Positions 13,133 through 13,678 of a DNA stretch of 13,678 bases are shown here, piece by piece. Made by a program: the position numbers and the translations under genes. Source of the DNA: DASSKF01 sp035690725 (lineage in GTDB: Bacteria > Actinomycetota > Actinomycetes > Actinomycetales > Dermatophilaceae); NCBI GenBank assembly GCA_035690725.1, contig DASSKF010000242.1, positions 1 to 13,678 on the forward strand. The letters are read 5' to 3'. How positions within the stretch are numbered: position 1 is the stretch's first letter; every line of letters begins with the position of its first letter. The notes beneath the pieces are model-generated. The model was not told the DNA's origin. It did no database searches and saw nothing but the letters and a program-made list of their open reading frames with translations.

Positions 13133-13282
13133 ACAGACGATCCGAGTACCGCTGACAACCTGAGGCATGCGGAGTCCGACCTCGACGCCACGGCCGCAGG
13201 CGCACCCTGACCGGGTCCGCCCGGTTTCACCACCAAGGACCGTGGCCTGTCCCGGGGCGCGGTCACAGCAGGAGGACCGCGC
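13133..13282 (+). other. Long untranslated leader of the MFS symporter gene
   Basis: No gene is visible here. A 6-bp stem with a 4-base loop, ACCGGG-TCCG-CCCGGT, lies at 13210-13225, and the ribosome binding site AGGAGG is at 13270-13275, 7 bases before the ATG. I recognise no riboswitch class. An open frame of 62 codons from 13167 lacks a ribosome binding site and looks like chance. Confidence 0.4.
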
Positions 13283-13678
13283 ATGGGAGCAAGCCACACC
13301 GAGCCCGCACCTGGTTCCATCCCCCAGGACGGAGAGGTGTCGAACAGTGTGCTGAGGCGCGCGGTCGGCGCCTCGATGATCGGCAACGCCACCGAGTGGT
13401 ACGACTACGGCGTCTACGCCTACGTCGCTGGTGAGATCGGCAGGAACTTCTTTCCCGGGGAGCACGAGACGGTGGGCACCCTGCTCGTCTTCGCGGTGTC
13501 CTTCGTGCTGCGCCCACTCGGAGGGGTCGTCTGGGGTCCGATCGGGGACCGGATCGGCCGCAACAAGGTCATGGCGATGACCATCATCCTCATGTCGCTC
13601 GGGACGTTCCTCGTCGGCGTCATCCCCACCTACGACAGCATCGGTGTGTGGGCGATCGTCCTGCTGGTCCTCCTCCGC
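13283..13678 (+). CDS. MHS-family MFS symporter, 5' part only
   Basis: The gene runs off the right edge; 132 residues are visible. After a polar N-terminus comes RRAVGASMIGNATEWYDYGVYAY (about 25-47), the signature of the metabolite:H+ symporter family (ProP, KgtP and ShiA-like proteins). Membrane segments follow, with the diagnostic MFS loop GPIGDRIGRNKVM between helices 2 and 3 (about 84-96), then helix 3. Members import betaine/proline, dicarboxylates or aromatic acids with protons. NATEWYDYG leans towards ProP-like or related uptake systems, but substrate cannot be assigned from this fragment. A good ribosome binding site, AGGAGG, lies 7 bases before the ATG. The long leader and GntR-like palindrome suggest regulated expression, unlike the leaderless genes in the rest of the window. 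Confidence 0.92.
   Translation, partial: MGASHTEPAPGSIPQDGEVSNSVLRRAVGASMIGNATEWYDYGVYAYVAGEIGRNFFPGEHETVGTLLVFAVSFVLRPLGGVVWGPIGDRIGRNKVMAMTIILMSLGTFLVGVIPTYDSIGVWAIVLLVLLR

Noticed and set aside
13167..13355. 62-codon upstream open frame in the symporter leader
   Set aside because: No ribosome binding site, composition typical of chance frames, and it overlaps the symporter start out of frame.

Overview
The window is very GC-rich double-stranded chromosomal DNA. Its codon use (almost exclusively G or C in third positions, frequent GTG starts), leaderless start signals and gene content (DUF4446 with pheA, a DAG-kinase-like protein, serS and a Cof-type HAD phosphatase close together) point to an actinomycete. 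I lean towards the Micrococcales, possibly Intrasporangiaceae, but the family is a guess. There are no transposases, integrases, phage genes, rRNA or tRNA genes, or CRISPR arrays. I see no clearly novel multi-gene system.

Layout. 1-1156 (minus): the 5' part of an exported protein of unknown function, then a TMEM165/GDT1-type cation exporter. 1273-3478 (plus): DUF4446 membrane protein and prephenate dehydratase (pheA), overlapping by one base, then a YgjV-type membrane protein with a GNAT-like tail. 3495-5173 (minus): an 80-residue membrane protein, a membrane-anchored diacylglycerol/sphingosine-kinase-family enzyme and a PspC-domain protein. 5240-6571 (plus): seryl-tRNA synthetase. 6715-7431: a lipoprotein. 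7520-9645: a NarL-type sensor kinase and response regulator overlapping by 4 bases. 9848-11961: an ABC-2 exporter (ATPase and permease, also overlapping by 4 bases). 12021-12884: HAD phosphatase. 13283 to the edge: the start of an MHS-type MFS symporter behind a long leader.

How the genes fit together. pheA and serS are housekeeping genes (phenylalanine synthesis, Ser-tRNA charging). The DAG-kinase/PspC/small-protein group and the YgjV protein suggest membrane-lipid or envelope functions. The kinase/regulator and ABC exporter form a typical sense-and-export cassette, which together with the lipoprotein lies between serS and the HAD gene.

Signals beyond the genes. (1) The octamer CGGCATAC occurs ten times in either orientation, in several reading frames and in non-coding DNA, far more than base composition predicts. 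(2) Three intergenic hairpins have 25-34 bp arms that are perfect or carry one mismatch; their sequences differ, and one sits just upstream of the ABC operon's ribosome binding site. (3) Eight genes have a TANNNT -10 element exactly 6 or 7 bases before the start codon, the signature of leaderless transcription. (4) The small membrane protein at 4931-5173 duplicates the N-terminal anchor of the neighbouring DAG kinase. Coordinates come from reading by eye and some could be off by a base.
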